A DNA stretch of 64,000 nt from Cupriavidus nantongensis. Its GTDB lineage: Bacteria; Pseudomonadota; Gammaproteobacteria; Burkholderiales; Burkholderiaceae. The position numbers and the translations under genes were made by a program. Positions 52,617-61,140 of this stretch are shown piece by piece. Position 1 is the stretch's first letter; each line of letters begins with the position of its first letter. The notes below the pieces were generated by a model. The model was not told where the DNA came from and ran no database searches. It saw nothing but the letters and a program-made list of their open reading frames with translations. The stretch covers positions 186,001 to 250,000 of the forward strand of contig NZ_CP014845.1 of NCBI RefSeq assembly GCF_001598055.1. Direction: 5' to 3'.

Positions 52617-53423
52617 CGGGATCTCGTCAACCAGCGCACCGGTTCATGGCGATGCTTCAGCGCTGCGCACAGGTCTGTATCCGGCTTGCGCGGCGCGGAC
52701 GACTCGATCTGCAGCAAGTGCTGCGCAACATTGCGGACGCTGAGCAATCGCTCGACTTCGCGCTGCAGCAGCGCATCCATGCTCTGCGCGCGCACCGCCT
52801 GCATGTGCCGCAGCGCTTCGCTCTCGCGGCCCTGCGACAGCTGAAGCCCGCGCCACAGTCACCAGCAGGAACCACCATGTCGCAAAGCCGGTGGCACCGC
52901 CCAGGTCGCCCCAGCCGATCTCGTCGCGGTTGGGCGCCACCGACACCGCGATGGTCCAGCCCAGCACCAGCCCGCCGATGATGACCCACGGGTAGGTGCG
53001 GTCGCGCAGCCGGGCGGCGCCATCGACGATCTCGCGAAAGCGCGGCGCCAGCGCCTCGTCGACCAGGCCGCTGCGCGCGAACTGCCGCAGGCATAGCGGG
53101 ATCACGCCTTGGGCGATGGCCTCGGCCAGGATCAGCAGCGGAATGCCGATGAGGCAACGGACATGGATGGCGTAGTGCCCGAACAGCGATTCGCCATCCC
53201 ACCCGGTCACGCGGCCATGGGCCACCGCCCAGACCACCAGCGGCAGCCACGCGAGCATGCTATAGAACAGCGCGCGCCTGGCCACGCCAAGGCCCTCGGC
53301 AGGGATCAGCCCGATGCGCCGTTGCAGCCGGTACAACACGTCGTCCCGCACCAGCGAAAAGGTATCGGCGAGGATCCCGGGGCCGGAGTCAGGACGCTCT
53401 GCATTGCGGTATGCCAGGTTCAT
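52613..53423 (-). pseudogene. Frameshifted multi-pass membrane protein gene
   Basis: From the ATG at 53423 the frame encodes about 189 residues of an unrecognised inner-membrane protein: ALFYSMLAWLPLVVWAVAHG and CLIGIPLLILAEAIAQGVIPL are helices, TYPWVIIGGLVLGWTIAVSV is another, followed by GFATWWFLLVT. At about 52855-52865 the reading changes to low-similarity sequence (VARASAVAGPRER). A different frame continues smoothly as WRGLQLSQGRESEALRHMQAV to a stop at 52613, overlapping the GGDEF start. A one-base difference would join both parts into a roughly 270-residue protein. This is a real frameshift or a sequencing error; the coupled, truncated GGDEF gene argues for decay of the locus. Confidence 0.72.
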
Positions 53424-53498
53424 GTCCGCTCCTTGGTGAAGACCCGCCGGGCCGGCATGGTGTGGACCGACGCTCGTGCGCCGCGGGGCGCCGGCGAC

Positions 53499-55178
53499 TC
53501 AGCCGTCGCTGCGCTGCTGCGCGGGAGGCGTGGCGGGGGGCGCATGCCATTGTTCGGTCGGCACCATCACCGGCTCCTTCGGCTGCAGCACGAAATGCGG
53601 CGACATGATCTGCACGTTGTGACGGTTGAACTCGTCCTGGATCGCGGCATGCAGCGTAGACAGGGCGAAGAAGCGGCGGCGCGGGTCTTCGATGGCGAAG
53701 AACAGTTCGTACTCGACGTAGAAGTCCGACAGCCCGCGCTGCAGCACAAAGGGTGCCGTGGCCGGATCCAGCCCGGGCACCTGACGCGCGGCATTGAGCA
53801 GCATCGCATGGACCTGGCGCCAGGGCGTGTCATAGCCGATCGTCACCTTCGACGACAGCAGCGCGGCGCTGCCCTGGTTGATGTCCCCCGAGCGCGAATA
53901 GTTGTGCACGGCGCTGCCGACCACCACCGCGTTCGGCAGCGTGACCTGCTCCTGCCGCAGGTTGACCAGCCTGACCGACAGCGGACCCAGGCTCTCGACC
54001 CATCCCACCGTATCGCCGATGCTGACCATGTCGCCCACGCGCAGCGCGCGCGCATACACCAGCACCATGCCGCTCATCAGCTGGTTCACGACATTGGCCG
54101 AGCCCAGCGTCAGCATAAAGCCCAGCAGCACCGACACGCCCTTGAACACATCGCTCTGCGACCCGGGAATGTACGGGTAGGCAAAGGTGAAGCCGAGCGC
54201 CCATACCAGCACCGTGGCCAGGCGGCGCGTCGCCGGCACCGTCTCCGGATGCAGGCCCGGCACCGAGAGTTTGCCGCGCTCGGTGGCCGTGAACACGCTC
54301 GCGACCACGGCCTGCACGCCGCGCGTGATGAACAGGATGATGGCGACGACCAGCAGCCCCGGGATGGCGCCGACCACGGCATCGCCGATGCCTTCCAACA
54401 GCTGCCACAGGTATGCGCCCATGCGCGCGCCGAGCGGATGCGTCAGCGGAAACTGCAGCAGCGAGAATTCCAGCCAGACAAAGGCGACCAGCGCGAACAG
54501 CGCCACCGCCAGGATGCGCACGATGCGGTCGGTCAGCTGGTACAGCGCGGCGGTCCAGTCGAAGCCGCTGGCGATGCGCGCCTTCAGGTGCCGCTGCAGC
54601 GAGGCGTCCACCACGCGCCCCAGCAGGCGCCGGGTCCTGGTCAGCCCCCACACCAGCAATACCGCCACCACCAGCGCGCCGCCTGTGCGCAAGGCGCCGC
54701 GAATCAGTGTGGGCCAGTGCTGTTGCTGGCGGCGTGCGGCAACGACCTGGCCCACCTGATCGACGGTCTGGCGGAGCAGCGTCTCGAACGAGGCGGCCTT
54801 GTCTTCGGGATCGAGATCGCCTTCGACCACGGCCAGCAGCAGCCGCTCGCCGATATAGATGGCTTCACCGCGCTGGCCGGCAAGCTCGCCGGGGCTGGTG
54901 CGCACGGGCTGGCGCAGGTCCGACGGGGTCAGCGCTTCAAAGCGGTCGCGCGCACGGCGGGCACGCACGTCAGGCGTAACGCCGGCCAGCGTTGCGCGCA
55001 GCACCACGATCGGGCGATTCATCAGCCGGACTTCGACTGGCGCGGCCTCGCCTTCGGTGGCGGGACCGGTGGCGGGACTGGTGGCGGTATCGGGAGCGGC
55101 CTGCACCGCGGCGACGCCGAGCCACAGCAGGATGGCCAGCACGGAAAGCCGCCGCATCAGCAAGAACACCATGGTCAT
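53499..55178 (-). CDS. MscS-family mechanosensitive ion channel
   Basis: Inner-membrane channel of 559 residues. It has an N-terminal signal-like segment (MRRLSVLAILLWLGVAAVQA), a periplasmic region with MNRPIVVLRATLAGVTPDVRARRARDRF, and several helices (ALVVAVLLVWGL, LAVALFALVAFVWLEF, IPGLLVVAIILFI). The pore-lining and beta-domain motif is GSANVVNQLMSGMVLVYARALRVGDMVSIGDT in overlapping parts, followed by VNLRQEQVTLPNAVVVGSAVHN. The vestibule C-terminus ends in a Pro-rich tail. The starts at 55178 and 55172 are both possible. Expected role: release of solutes on hypo-osmotic shock. Confidence 0.9.
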   Translation of the reverse strand: MTMVFLLMRRLSVLAILLWLGVAAVQAAPDTATSPATGPATEGEAAPVEVRLMNRPIVVLRATLAGVTPDVRARRARDRFEALTPSDLRQPVRTSPGELAGQRGEAIYIGERLLLAVVEGDLDPEDKAASFETLLRQTVDQVGQVVAARRQQQHWPTLIRGALRTGGALVVAVLLVWGLTRTRRLLGRVVDASLQRHLKARIASGFDWTAALYQLTDRIVRILAVALFALVAFVWLEFSLLQFPLTHPLGARMGAYLWQLLEGIGDAVVGAIPGLLVVAIILFITRGVQAVVASVFTATERGKLSVPGLHPETVPATRRLATVLVWALGFTFAYPYIPGSQSDVFKGVSVLLGFMLTLGSANVVNQLMSGMVLVYARALRVGDMVSIGDTVGWVESLGPLSVRLVNLRQEQVTLPNAVVVGSAVHNYSRSGDINQGSAALLSSKVTIGYDTPWRQVHAMLLNAARQVPGLDPATAPFVLQRGLSDFYVEYELFFAIEDPRRRFFALSTLHAAIQDEFNRHNVQIMSPHFVLQPKEPVMVPTEQWHAPPATPPAQQRSDG

Positions 55179-55423
55179 CCGTCGCTCGCGTGATTTGGGA
55201 AACGGCGGTGCCACCGCCGCGCGCGTTCCCCATCCATGCGGGCCGGGGACAGAGTTCGGTGCATGGTTACAGCTTGCGATTTGCAGCGGAAGTGAAACTT
55301 TTTGGGCGGCGAGCTTAGAAAAATCGGCGTGTTGCGCTGCGGCGCGCGCCATCACGACCGTCATTCCCGCCTGCGCGGGAACGACGGTCGTCAGCTGAGC
55401 GGCATGGCCCCGATAGCCCCGCC
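55179..55423. other. Gap upstream of MscS gene
   Basis: This 245-base stretch holds the upstream region of the minus-strand MscS gene and the 3' flank of the receiver-like gene. A pair of matching words (GTCATTCCCGCCTGCGCGGGAACGAC region, near 55361-55386) forms a GC-rich hairpin that resembles a small dispersed extragenic repeat common in betaproteobacteria. No gene is supported. Confidence 0.45.
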
Positions 55424-55924
55424 CTACGCGTACGCGTGGAAGGGCCGCCGGAAGCCGGCCGGCACCGCCTCCGCCGCCGGCTCGGGACGGGCCGGCGCGG
55501 CGGGCGGCAGGTTCAGCAGCGCGCGCACGTCCCGTTCGATCGTTGCCAGCGATGCCGAGCGGCACAGGGTGCGGGCAAAGCGGGCGTCCAGGCCGGGCGG
55601 CAGGCGCAGCCACATGTTGTCCGAGATCAGCAGCAGGCGCCGCGGGCGCAGTACCAGGCTGGCCAGCCGCAGCTGGTTCCAACCTTCGGCCAGCTCCGAC
55701 GGCATGCCGAACACCAGCAGCGCCGGCGCCGGCAAGCGCAGGTTGCGTGCCGCCAGGGCCTCGGCCTCCACCGGTTCTACCCGGCCGATGCCCGGCATCT
55801 CGCCGAGCAGGCGCGCGATGCCGTGCCGGTACATCGGCATGTCGTCGATGACCACGGCATGGGCCTCGGCGCCGCACTCCAGCACCTGCGCCGGGGCCGG
55901 CGTTCCACGGTTAGTCCAGCTCAT
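55424..55924 (-). CDS. Degenerate response-regulator receiver protein
   Basis: A 166-residue protein resembling the receiver half of NarL/LuxR-type response regulators. The first strand AHAVVIDDMPMYRHGIARLL has the acidic pair Asp27-Asp28. The phosphoacceptor strand reads ALLVFGMPSE (around residue 73), where active regulators have a conserved Asp, so phosphotransfer is not expected. ILLISDNMW-type and LARTLCRSASL-like stretches cover the later strands. There is no DNA-binding domain; a Pro/Ala-rich tail follows (AAPARPEPAAEA). It may be a pseudo-receiver binding a partner protein, or a decaying gene. A nearby TAACGT repeat lies upstream of it. Confidence 0.68.
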   Translation of the reverse strand: MSWTNRGTPAPAQVLECGAEAHAVVIDDMPMYRHGIARLLGEMPGIGRVEPVEAEALAARNLRLPAPALLVFGMPSELAEGWNQLRLASLVLRPRRLLLISDNMWLRLPPGLDARFARTLCRSASLATIERDVRALLNLPPAAPARPEPAAEAVPAGFRRPFHAYA

Positions 55925-56114
55925 TCCTTCCTCCGTTGTCGGGCGCTGGCTTCGTGGCCAACGCTTTTCACCGGAATCAGCAAAGGGGATGCCAACGCCG
56001 GCAGGGCCCGGGCGTGCGCTCCCGGTCAGCGCTGCGACCCAGGCGGGCCGCGGGTTTGCGGCAGGCGGCGCATGCGGACCGGTGCGCGCGCATGGCTGGC
56101 ATCGGGCCGGCAGG

Positions 56115-56141
56115 CGTTACGTGTAACGTAACGTGTTACGT
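56115..56141. promoter_or_regulatory. Overlapping inverted repeats with TAACGT core
   Basis: Two overlapping inverted repeats lie here: CGTTAC-GT-GTAACG and CGTAAC-GT-GTTACG, with the core TAAC/GTTA repeated in both orientations. The site is about 190 bases upstream of the receiver-like gene and 30 bases past the PPTase stop. It has the look of a double operator for a dimeric regulator. Its binding protein is not identified. Confidence 0.45.
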
Positions 56142-56170
56142 CGCCGACCCCTGCCGGAGCGCAAGACCGG

Positions 56171-56980
56171 TCAGCAGCTGTGCCACGTGACGCTTGCGTC
56201 TGGCAGCGATACGGCCAGCGCGGCCCGGAACCTGGCACCGGCACCGGCATCGGCACCAGCATCCAGGTCCAGCAAGGTCCAGCCGGACATGGGTATGCCG
56301 TCGCGCGAAGCTCGCCAATGGCCCGCACCGCGACGCCAGTCGTCCTCCGTCGTATATGCGCCGGCGTCGACCGAGAGGCCGGTGCCGAGCGCTTTCAGCA
56401 GCGCTTCCTTGCGCGTCCAGATGCTCAGCAACGCGTCGGCCGATGCGGGCCGCGCGTGCGCGAGCGCCTGCGCTTCCTGCGCGGAAAATATGCCGCGCCC
56501 AAATCCCGGCAGCTCCGCCATGTCCGGGCCACCGCCACGCCGCTCAACGTCCACGCCGAGGCGGCAATCCCGCGCGAACGCCAGCAGCGCCAGGCCATCG
56601 GTGCGCGATACGCTGAAGGCCAGCCCCGTCTGCGGCCATTGCAGCACCGGCTTGCCGAATGGCGACACGGTCAGGCAGAGCGCCTCCGGCCGGCAGCGCA
56701 GGTAGCCGCCGATCAGCCAGCGCAACAGCCCGCGCCGGGCGATAAAGCCATCGCGGTGCCTGGCGTGCCGGTAGGCCAGGGCGCGCGCGCGCTCGTCCGG
56801 CGCAAGCGTATGGGCCAGCCGCGTGCATGCCGGATCGACCTGCGTGTCATCCAGCCTCCATACCTGCACCGCGCCGTCCGGCAACGCGAGGCGCGCCGGA
56901 TCCGGCAGCACGAACGGCGCGAGCGGCGCGGTGGCTCCAAGGCCGTCATGCTGCATGGTGTGCCATGTCCGCGACGTCAC
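56171..56980 (-). CDS. Sfp-type 4'-phosphopantetheinyl transferase
   Basis: Enzyme of up to 269 residues that adds the phosphopantetheine arm to carrier-domain serines. The conserved motifs are FSVSRTDGLALLAFARDCRLGVDVERR (GVDVE Mg-binding site) and WTRKEALLKALGTGLSVDAG (WxxKEAxxK). The stop of the upstream megasynthase gene overlaps its GTG start at 56980 as GTGA; a downstream ATG at 56956 is an alternative. Tight coupling to a protein with a PCP domain indicates this transferase is dedicated to it. No other carrier protein is encoded nearby. Sfp-type activity is expected to be cytosolic. Confidence 0.9.
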   Translation of the reverse strand: MTSRTWHTMQHDGLGATAPLAPFVLPDPARLALPDGAVQVWRLDDTQVDPACTRLAHTLAPDERARALAYRHARHRDGFIARRGLLRWLIGGYLRCRPEALCLTVSPFGKPVLQWPQTGLAFSVSRTDGLALLAFARDCRLGVDVERRGGGPDMAELPGFGRGIFSAQEAQALAHARPASADALLSIWTRKEALLKALGTGLSVDAGAYTTEDDWRRGAGHWRASRDGIPMSGWTLLDLDAGADAGAGARFRAALAVSLPDASVTWHSC

Positions 56981-59900
56981 GCGCCCGCCAGCCCTTCGTC
57001 AAGAATCGCCGCCACCGCCTGCAGGTTGGGTTCGACCACCAGGTCGAAATGGCTGCACGGCACCTCGGCGATGGTCAGGCCGCCCAGCGCGACACGCCGC
57101 CACAACGACAACGGATCGCCGCGCTGCTGCTGCCTGACCGCGGCGCGCAGATAGAGCACCGGGCCGCCGTGGTATGGGCGCGGCCGATATGTCGTCATGG
57201 CGCGCACCATGGTCTCGCGCACCTGCCGCAGCGCCGGCGGCAGCGATTCGGTAAATGCATCGGGCTTGCAGGTGATGCCGCCGCGACGCATGCCCACGCC
57301 TTCTGCGGCGCGATTCAGCGCGTACTTCAGGTAGCGCACGCGCTGTGCCGCCGGCACCGCGCGCAGCTTGCGCAACTGCCAGCCGGGATAGTTCCAGCAG
57401 TAGCGCATCCAGGTGCGCCACGGCAGGAAATGCTCGCAGACATAGGTGTCGAGCAGGCACAGCAGCTCGACCTGCTCGCCCGCGCGCGTCAGCTGTTGCG
57501 CCATCTCGAACACCACCAGTCCGCCGAACGAGTAGCCGGCCAGCGCGTACGGGCCGCTCGGCTGCAGGCTGCGGATCTGCTCGATGTAGCAGGCCGCCAT
57601 GTCCTCGACGCGTCGCTGCGTCGGCTGTTCGCCGTCGAGGCCGCGCGCCTGCAGCCCGTAGACCGGGCGCGAGGTGCGCAGCGCGTTGACCATGCCCCAG
57701 CACTCCATCACCGAGCCGCTCGCCCCATGCACCAGGAACAGCGGCGATCCGGTGCCGCCGCGCACAGGCACCAGGTTGGGCGACGGCCGCGGGGATGCAG
57801 CTTCGTCGATCGCCGCGGCCAGGCCGGCGATGGTGGGCGTGAACAGCAGCGTCGCCAGGGGAATCGTGCGGCCGGTGGACTGGTGCACGTCGGCCAGCAT
57901 CCGCGCGGCCAGCAGCGAATGGCCGCCAAGATCGAAGAAGTTGTCGTCGCGGCCAATCGGGGCGAAGTCGAACAAGCGCTCCCACAGGGCCCGCAAATGG
58001 CGCTCGAGCTGCTCGCGCGACGTGCCGGGGGCGGGCAGTTCGCGCGCGGCCAGGTTCAGCGCCGGATGATTGCGGATGGCGTCGAGGCACTCGGGATTGC
58101 GCAACGCGGCGGCATTGCCCACCGGCAGGCCGTTGACCGCATTGCGCGCGGCCGCTTCGGAAAACTTGCCGTTGTGCGTGACCGGCAGCGCCGGCACGGC
58201 CAGGATGCGGTCGGGCACATGCGTGGGCGAGGCGCGGCGCGCCAGGTCGCGGCGCACGCGCGCGGCCAGCGCGCCGGTCAGCGCGATGCCGTCCTGCAAC
58301 ACCAGCAGCAGCACCATGCGTTGCTCGTACCGCTCGGCGCGGGTGCGGTCGGGCGGTGCCGTGCGTGCGCGCTGCTCGACCACCATCGCCTCGCGGATCT
58401 GCGGGATATCGCGCAGCACCCGATAGATCTCGCCCGGCCCGACATTGACGCCGCGCACATTGAGCACGCCGTCGGAGCGGCCATGCAGGCGCGCCGTGCC
58501 TTCGGGCGGAAACTCGATCCGGTCGCCGTGGGTCCAGACCCCCGCATTCGCCGAAAAATACGCCTTGTGGAAGCCCTGGCCGTCGACGTCGCCATAGAAG
58601 CCCAGCGGCCGCGACGGGAACGGGTTGGCGCACACCAGCTCGCCGATGCCGCTGGTGGGCGCGCCGTGTTCCCACGCCTGCACATCGAGCGCCAGGCTCT
58701 TGCACTGCGCTTCGCCCGCATAGACCGGCAGGTTAGGATTGCCCAGCACGAAGCAGCCGAGGATATCGGTGCCGCCTGAGATCGACTGCAGCGGCAGCGC
58801 CTTGACGTGATCGCGCACCCATTCGAACTGCGCATCGAACAGCACCGAACCGGTAGACATCATCGCGCGCAGTGCGCCCAGGTCGAACTGCTGGCCCGGC
58901 ACCAGGCCGGCGTCCTCGCACATCTTCAGGTAGGCGGGGCTGGTGCCGAACACCGTGACGCGCTCGTCCGCGACCAGCCGCCACAGCGCGTCGACCGTGG
59001 CGATCGGGCCGTCATAGGTGACGATCTCGGTGCCGGACGCCAGCGCCGACAGCTGCCAGTTCCACATCATCCACGCGCAGGTGGTATGGAAGTACATGCG
59101 GTCGCCGGGCCGCAGGTCGCAGTGCAGCCGGTGCTCCTTCAGATGCTCCAGCAGGCTGCCGCCGGCGCCGTGCACGATGCACTTGGGCTTGCCGGTGGTG
59201 CCCGACGAAAACATGATGAAGAGCGGATGGTTGAACGCGAAGCGCTGGAAAGAGAACCGCTGCGCATCGCCACGGTCGATCAGGTCTGCCAGCGCATGGA
59301 TCGGCTGGTTGACGGTGGCGGGCAAGGCGCCGTCGTCGAGCTGGATGATGCCCTGCAGCGAAGGCAGCGCGGCAGCCAGGCCGGCGACGTTGTCAGCCAG
59401 CGGGATGCCGGTGTCGAAGGCGCGCTGCGCGGTGTGCGCGAGCAGCAGCCGCGGCGCCAGCGGCGCGAAGCGGTCGAGCAGGGTCTCGACGCTCATCTCG
59501 GCCGCGGCCGTAGACAGCGTGGCGCCGAGCGCGGTCACCGCCAGTGCGGCGACGATGGCTTCCGCGTCGTTGCGCATCACGCCTACCACGCGGTCGCCTT
59601 CGCGCAGGCCCAGCTGCGACAAGGCCTGTGCCGCGCGCGCGACGCGCTCGCGCAGCTCGCCGCGGCTCAGGCGTTCACGCCGGCCGTCGGCGTGGCAGGC
59701 GGTCAGCGCCGGCGCATCGGGCCCTGCGATCTCCAGCCCGAGCAGGTTGTCCGCATAGTTGAGCAGCAGGTTCGGGAAGAAGCGGGCATGCTCGCAATCG
59801 TCGCCGACGCAGACCGGTTCCGGACTGCCCGACCATGCCAGCCCCTGTGACCACTGCAGGAAGCAGCGCCAGAATGTTCGGTAGTCCCGTACCGAGAAAT

Positions 59901-60072
59901 CGTGCAGCGCGCCATAGCTGTGGAACGACTGGCCGGTACGCGCCTGCAGCGCCGCGATGAATGCGGTCATCTGCGACGCCACCGCGCGCTCGGGCGAGCT
60001 GACGTAAATGGGAGTGCGACCCTGGTTGACGCTCGGGCAGAACGAGGCGTCCAACAAATAAAATCGATCCAT
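56977..60072 (-). CDS. Acetoacetyl-CoA-synthetase-like adenylation/carrier/thioesterase synthase
   Basis: A three-module protein of 1,031 residues. Residues 1-660 form an AMP-binding enzyme of acetoacetyl-CoA synthetase type: FSSGTTGKPKCIVHGAGGSLLEH near residue 287 and FHTTCAWMMWNWQLSALASGTEIV, a hallmark of that group; the end contains HNGKFSEAAARNAV with the catalytic Lys. A carrier domain near residue 717 has LGGHSLLAARMLADV with the pantetheinylated Ser. A thioesterase (about residues 765-1031) has GYSFGGLVVFEMAQQL around Ser847, LLDTYV for the Asp and CSHFDLVV for the His. An ATG with AGGAG ten bases upstream starts it. The layout suggests activation of a keto or hydroxy acid, loading on the carrier and off-loading, possibly with dimerisation or cyclisation. 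It is not a standard NRPS. Product unknown. Confidence 0.88.
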   Translation of the reverse strand: MDRFYLLDASFCPSVNQGRTPIYVSSPERAVASQMTAFIAALQARTGQSFHSYGALHDFSVRDYRTFWRCFLQWSQGLAWSGSPEPVCVGDDCEHARFFPNLLLNYADNLLGLEIAGPDAPALTACHADGRRERLSRGELRERVARAAQALSQLGLREGDRVVGVMRNDAEAIVAALAVTALGATLSTAAAEMSVETLLDRFAPLAPRLLLAHTAQRAFDTGIPLADNVAGLAAALPSLQGIIQLDDGALPATVNQPIHALADLIDRGDAQRFSFQRFAFNHPLFIMFSSGTTGKPKCIVHGAGGSLLEHLKEHRLHCDLRPGDRMYFHTTCAWMMWNWQLSALASGTEIVTYDGPIATVDALWRLVADERVTVFGTSPAYLKMCEDAGLVPGQQFDLGALRAMMSTGSVLFDAQFEWVRDHVKALPLQSISGGTDILGCFVLGNPNLPVYAGEAQCKSLALDVQAWEHGAPTSGIGELVCANPFPSRPLGFYGDVDGQGFHKAYFSANAGVWTHGDRIEFPPEGTARLHGRSDGVLNVRGVNVGPGEIYRVLRDIPQIREAMVVEQRARTAPPDRTRAERYEQRMVLLLVLQDGIALTGALAARVRRDLARRASPTHVPDRILAVPALPVTHNGKFSEAAARNAVNGLPVGNAAALRNPECLDAIRNHPALNLAARELPAPGTSREQLERHLRALWERLFDFAPIGRDDNFFDLGGHSLLAARMLADVHQSTGRTIPLATLLFTPTIAGLAAAIDEAASPRPSPNLVPVRGGTGSPLFLVHGASGSVMECWGMVNALRTSRPVYGLQARGLDGEQPTQRRVEDMAACYIEQIRSLQPSGPYALAGYSFGGLVVFEMAQQLTRAGEQVELLCLLDTYVCEHFLPWRTWMRYCWNYPGWQLRKLRAVPAAQRVRYLKYALNRAAEGVGMRRGGITCKPDAFTESLPPALRQVRETMVRAMTTYRPRPYHGGPVLYLRAAVRQQQRGDPLSLWRRVALGGLTIAEVPCSHFDLVVEPNLQAVAAILDEGLAGA

Positions 60073-60321
60073 CCGATTCTCCTGAGAGACCGGCGCACGC
60101 CATTCGAAGTGATGGCGTGTTCATGGGATCGAGATTAATGGCTGGCGAATTCTGGTCTGTGCGTCATCGCACGCATGTCCGGCAGGCCAGAGTGAGGCGA
60201 GTCCGCTTGCGCCACGGCACGCGGGCCTGCCGCGCCGTGCCCGCGGATTTACCCCCATCAAGAGGGGGATATTTGCGCCGCGCTGCGGGTGTGATGCATT
60301 CGGTACCGGTCAGCGCAAACG
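60073..60321. promoter_or_regulatory. Upstream region of the A-PCP-TE synthase
   Basis: This 249-base gap precedes the synthase and follows arsH, both on the minus strand. It must hold the synthase promoter. A short C-rich/G-rich pair (ATTTACCCCCATCAAGAGGGGGATAT region, near 60248-60270) forms a hairpin of about five base pairs, CCCCC/GGGGG, which may end the arsH transcript. No gene is supported here. Confidence 0.4.
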
Positions 60322-61089
60322 TTATTCGACTTCGCCGCTGTCGGTATCGCCAACCTGCGCGTCCCGCTCATGACGCATCGCGGCCGCGGCAAGTGTCGTG
60401 GCCGCGGCAGGCGCGGCTTCCTTGCGCTCGCTGTAGCGATCGGTCAGGTAGTCGCTGCGGTCGCGCACCAGCAGCGTGAACTTGTAGAGTTCTTCCATCA
60501 CGTCGACCACGCGGTCGTAGTACGAGGAAGGTTTCATGCGGCCGCTGGCATCGAACTCCTGATATGCCTTGGCCACTGACGACTGGTTCGGGATCGTCAC
60601 CATGCGCATCCAGCGTCCCAGCACGCGCAGCGCATTGACGGCATTGAAGGATTGCGAGCCGCCGCAGACCTGCATCACCGCCAGCGTGCGCCCCTGGGTG
60701 GGACGGATGCCGCCGTATTCCAGCGGCAGCCAGTCGATCTGGTTCTTGAACACCGCCGTCAGCGTGCCGTGGCGCTCGGGGCTGCACCACACCTGGCCTT
60801 CCGACCACTCGGAAAGCCGGCGCAGCTCCACCACCTTGGGATGGTCGGCCGGGACGCTGTCGCACATCGGCAAATCGTGCGGGTCGAACACCCGCGTTTC
60901 CGCGCCGAAGTGCTGCAGGATCCGTTCTGCCTCGTGCACCAGCAGCCGGCTGTATGACGTTTGCCGCAGCGAGCCGTAGAGCAGCAGGATGCGCGGCGGG
61001 TGCGTGCTGATGCGCGCGGGCGTCAGCTTGTGCAGGTCGGGCGTATCCAGCACTGCCGGCACGATATTGGGCAGGTCTGCCAGGGTCAT
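60322..61089 (-). CDS. arsH: ArsH NADPH-dependent FMN oxidoreductase
   Basis: Flavoprotein of 255 residues that protects against organoarsenicals (oxidising trivalent forms) in ars operons. FMN-binding region: [20 protein letters not shown] near residues 35-55. Family hallmarks are [22 protein letters not shown] and [21 protein letters not shown], with a charged C-terminal extension. The ATG at 61089 gives the standard N-terminus [12 protein letters not shown]. It is last of the ars operon, 51 bases after acr3. Confidence 0.93.
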   Translation of the reverse strand: MTLADLPNIVPAVLDTPDLHKLTPARISTHPPRILLLYGSLRQTSYSRLLVHEAERILQHFGAETRVFDPHDLPMCDSVPADHPKVVELRRLSEWSEGQVWCSPERHGTLTAVFKNQIDWLPLEYGGIRPTQGRTLAVMQVCGGSQSFNAVNALRVLGRWMRMVTIPNQSSVAKAYQEFDASGRMKPSSYYDRVVDVMEELYKFTLLVRDRSDYLTDRYSERKEAAPAAATTLAAAAMRHERDAQVGDTDSGEVE

Positions 61090-61140
61090 TCGAATTCTCC
61101 GTCCTTGCGCCTTGCAAGGCGCTACCGACATGCCGGTGCC

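Noticed and set aside
52613..53423. Programmed ribosomal frameshift
   Set aside because: No slippery heptamer is evident at about 52860, and the linked GGDEF gene is itself truncated, so decay or sequence error is simpler.
56977..60072. Plain acetoacetyl-CoA synthetase annotation
   Set aside because: The protein extends about 370 residues beyond the synthetase with clear carrier and thioesterase motifs and a coupled PPTase.
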